53,524 nucleotides of DNA from CAZADS01 sp964483985 (lineage in GTDB: Bacteria; Pseudomonadota; Alphaproteobacteria; Thalassobaculales; Thalassobaculaceae): NCBI GenBank assembly GCA_964483985.1, contig CAZADS010000097.1, positions 1-53,524 on the forward strand. The letters are read 5' to 3'. The notes below the pieces were generated by a model. The model was given only the letters and a program-made list of their open reading frames with translations, searched no databases and was not told the DNA's origin. Shown in pieces: positions 52,241-53,524 of the stretch (position 1 is the stretch's first letter; each line of letters opens with the position of its first letter). The translations under genes and the position numbers were made by a program.

Positions 52241-53383
52241 ATGGACTTTCAATTGAATGAAGAGCAAATAGCTATTAGAGATTTGGCACAAAGTTTTGCT
52301 CAGAATCATATTGCTCCTAATGCCGCGGTGTGGGATGCGGAGGAAATTTTTCCAGTGGAACGTCTTCGTTTGGCGGCTGATCTGGGTTTTGCAGGAATTT
52401 ACGTTTCTGAAAAATACGGTGGTTCAGGACTAGGCCGCCTTGAATCGACAATTATATTTGAAGAATTGTCAACGGCCTGTCCTTCGACAGCGGCTTATCT
52501 TTCAATTCACAACATGGTGGCTTGGATGGTGGACACGTACGGAAACACGCAACTGCGCGAACAATATTTGCCCAGACTTACTAGTATGAAATCCATGTCT
52601 AGTTATTGTTTAACTGAGTCTGGTTCAGGGTCTGACGCTGCTTCTTTAAGAACTAGCGCGGAAAAAGATGGGAACAATCATTATATTCTGAATGGAACAA
52701 AAGCCTTTATTTCAGGTGGTCCAACTAGTGATGTATATGCTGTAATGTGTCGGACAGGAGAACATGGGCCACACGGTATTTCTTGTCTTTTGGTGGAAGC
52801 TGGCACACCGGGACTTTCCTGCGGGAAAAGAGAAAAAAAATTAGGTTGGAATAGCCAGCATACAACCATGGTCCATTTTCAAGATTGCAGAGTTTCAATT
52901 GACAATCTTGTTGGGGTGCCAGGCGATGGTTTCAAAATAGCTATGGCTGGTCTTGATGGTGGCCGAATAAATATCGGCGCCTGCTCTATAGGGGGGGCTA
53001 GGGCTGCCATGGAAGCAGCGTGTGATTATGCACGTGGACGCAAACAATTTGGCAAACCAATATCACAATTTCAGTCCACTGAATTTAAGTTAGCCGATAT
53101 GGCAACGGAGATAGAGGCGGCAAGGCTTATGGTTTACCGGGCGGCACAAAGTCTTGATAAGGGAGAACCGAGTGCACGAACTTATTGCGCAATGGCGAAA
53201 AGGATGGCCACAGACATTGGCTTTAGCGTATGTAACGAAGCACTACAAATTCATGGAGGATACGGTTATTTGCGGGATTTTCCTATTGAACGATTATTAC
53301 GTGATTTGCGAGTTCACCAGATTCTTGAGGGTACAAATGAAATAATGAGAGTGATAATTGCTCGCGACTTATTAGATCAATAA
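52241..53383 (+). CDS. Acyl-CoA dehydrogenase (isobutyryl/short-branched-chain type)
   Basis: This 380-residue FAD enzyme has the helical N-terminus MDFQLNEEQIAIRDLAQSFA, SYCLTESGSGSDAASLRTSA (flavin contact), GGRINIGACSIGGARAAME and CNEALQIHGGYGYLRDFPIE. The catalytic glutamate lies in HQILEGTNEIMR (E363). This placement occurs in short- and branched-chain acyl-CoA dehydrogenases, including isobutyryl-CoA dehydrogenase. The next gene starts like a 3-hydroxyisobutyryl-CoA hydrolase/enoyl-CoA hydratase, a common neighbour in valine degradation. Electrons go to ETF. Confidence 0.92.
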   Translation: MDFQLNEEQIAIRDLAQSFAQNHIAPNAAVWDAEEIFPVERLRLAADLGFAGIYVSEKYGGSGLGRLESTIIFEELSTACPSTAAYLSIHNMVAWMVDTYGNTQLREQYLPRLTSMKSMSSYCLTESGSGSDAASLRTSAEKDGNNHYILNGTKAFISGGPTSDVYAVMCRTGEHGPHGISCLLVEAGTPGLSCGKREKKLGWNSQHTTMVHFQDCRVSIDNLVGVPGDGFKIAMAGLDGGRINIGACSIGGARAAMEAACDYARGRKQFGKPISQFQSTEFKLADMATEIEAARLMVYRAAQSLDKGEPSARTYCAMAKRMATDIGFSVCNEALQIHGGYGYLRDFPIERLLRDLRVHQILEGTNEIMRVIIARDLLDQ

Positions 53384-53430
53384 ACCGCCCACTATAAAAT
53401 GTAGTGAATGTAACTTTTTTAGAGTAAAAC

Positions 53431-53524
53431 ATGACAATAGATTCTGAAATTCTGTTTGAAGTTTCCAATGAATTAGGCACTATTATCCTTAATCGTCCCA
53501 GGGCTTTGAATGCCCTCACCATGA
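53431..53524 (+). CDS. Enoyl-CoA hydratase/3-hydroxyisobutyryl-CoA hydrolase family, N-terminus (partial)
   Basis: The frame opens with ATG at 53431 and runs out of the window after about 31 codons: MTIDSEILFEVSNELGTIIL followed by NRPRALNALTM. The NRPxALNALT motif is typical of the crotonase fold and especially of 3-hydroxyisobutyryl-CoA hydrolase (NRPKALNALT). Position 47 bp after an acyl-CoA dehydrogenase gene supports valine catabolism. The catalytic residues lie outside the window. Confidence 0.75.
   Translation, partial: MTIDSEILFEVSNELGTIILNRPRALNALTM

Noticed and set aside
1..53524. CRISPR arrays, tRNA/rRNA genes, transposons, phage or defence systems.
   Set aside because: No regularly spaced repeats, cloverleaf-like sequences, transposase motifs or known defence domains were seen in any gap or frame.

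Overview
The window looks like chromosomal DNA of a flagellated, aerobic, Gram-negative alphaproteobacterium, probably of the Rhodospirillales type or an uncultivated marine relative, with fairly low G+C by eye. The evidence is the flagellar block fliF-fliH-fliN-motA-flbD-flhA-flhF-flhG. An FlbD-type sigma-54 activator inside such a block is typical of Alphaproteobacteria. A HemB of the Asp-rich (Mg) type and many CoA-dependent catabolic genes agree with this. Species cannot be named from the sequence alone. I saw no tRNA, rRNA, CRISPR array, insertion sequence or phage gene.

Layout. 1-5.4 kb: the end of a MoxR-type AAA ATPase, a CoxE-like VWA protein, a C40 (NlpC/P60) peptidase with SH3-like repeats, two tandem histidine phosphatases, a class I/II aminotransferase and a small unknown protein. 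5.5-6.3 kb: a decayed EamA/DMT transporter. 6.6-9 kb: pccA (biotin-dependent carboxylase alpha subunit) and rpmF. 9.1-20.9 kb: a catabolic district with an orphan molybdenum hydroxylase large subunit, a short-chain dehydrogenase, a SnoaL-like protein, an amidase, a SAF-domain oxidoreductase, an EctD/PhyH-like dioxygenase, a frameshifted ADP-forming acyl-CoA synthetase, an alpha-methylacyl-CoA racemase with its full catalytic triad, and an atypical isocitrate lyase/PEP mutase family protein.

21.2-32.1 kb is the most distinctive part. The genes hyuA-hyuB, boxC-boxB and hyuB-hyuA all run on the + strand. BoxB and BoxC are the oxygenase and ring-cleaving enzymes of aerobic benzoyl-CoA degradation. 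Here they sit between two copies of a hydantoinase/oxoprolinase/ketone-carboxylase-like pair, and no boxA lies nearby. One reading is an upstream ATP-dependent carboxylase or amide hydrolase that feeds an aromatic acid into the box pathway. 32.2-37.2 kb (minus strand): a sterol-desaturase-like membrane hydroxylase, an alpha/beta hydrolase with an SCP2-like N-terminus, a 2-hydroxychromene-2-carboxylate isomerase-like protein and an acyl-CoA ligase.

37.2-49.7 kb (minus strand): a HAD hydrolase, then the flagellar block. It covers hook-length control, flagellar number and placement (FlhF/FlhG), export gate (FlhA), regulator (FlbD), stator (MotA), switch (FliN), export regulator (FliH) and MS ring (FliF). 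fliG, normally between fliF and fliH, is missing from this place. 50-53.5 kb: hemB, a stand-alone formyltransferase resembling the N-terminal domain of 10-formyl-THF dehydrogenase, an acyl-CoA dehydrogenase, and the start of an enoyl-CoA hydratase/3-hydroxyisobutyryl-CoA hydrolase gene, which together suggest valine catabolism.
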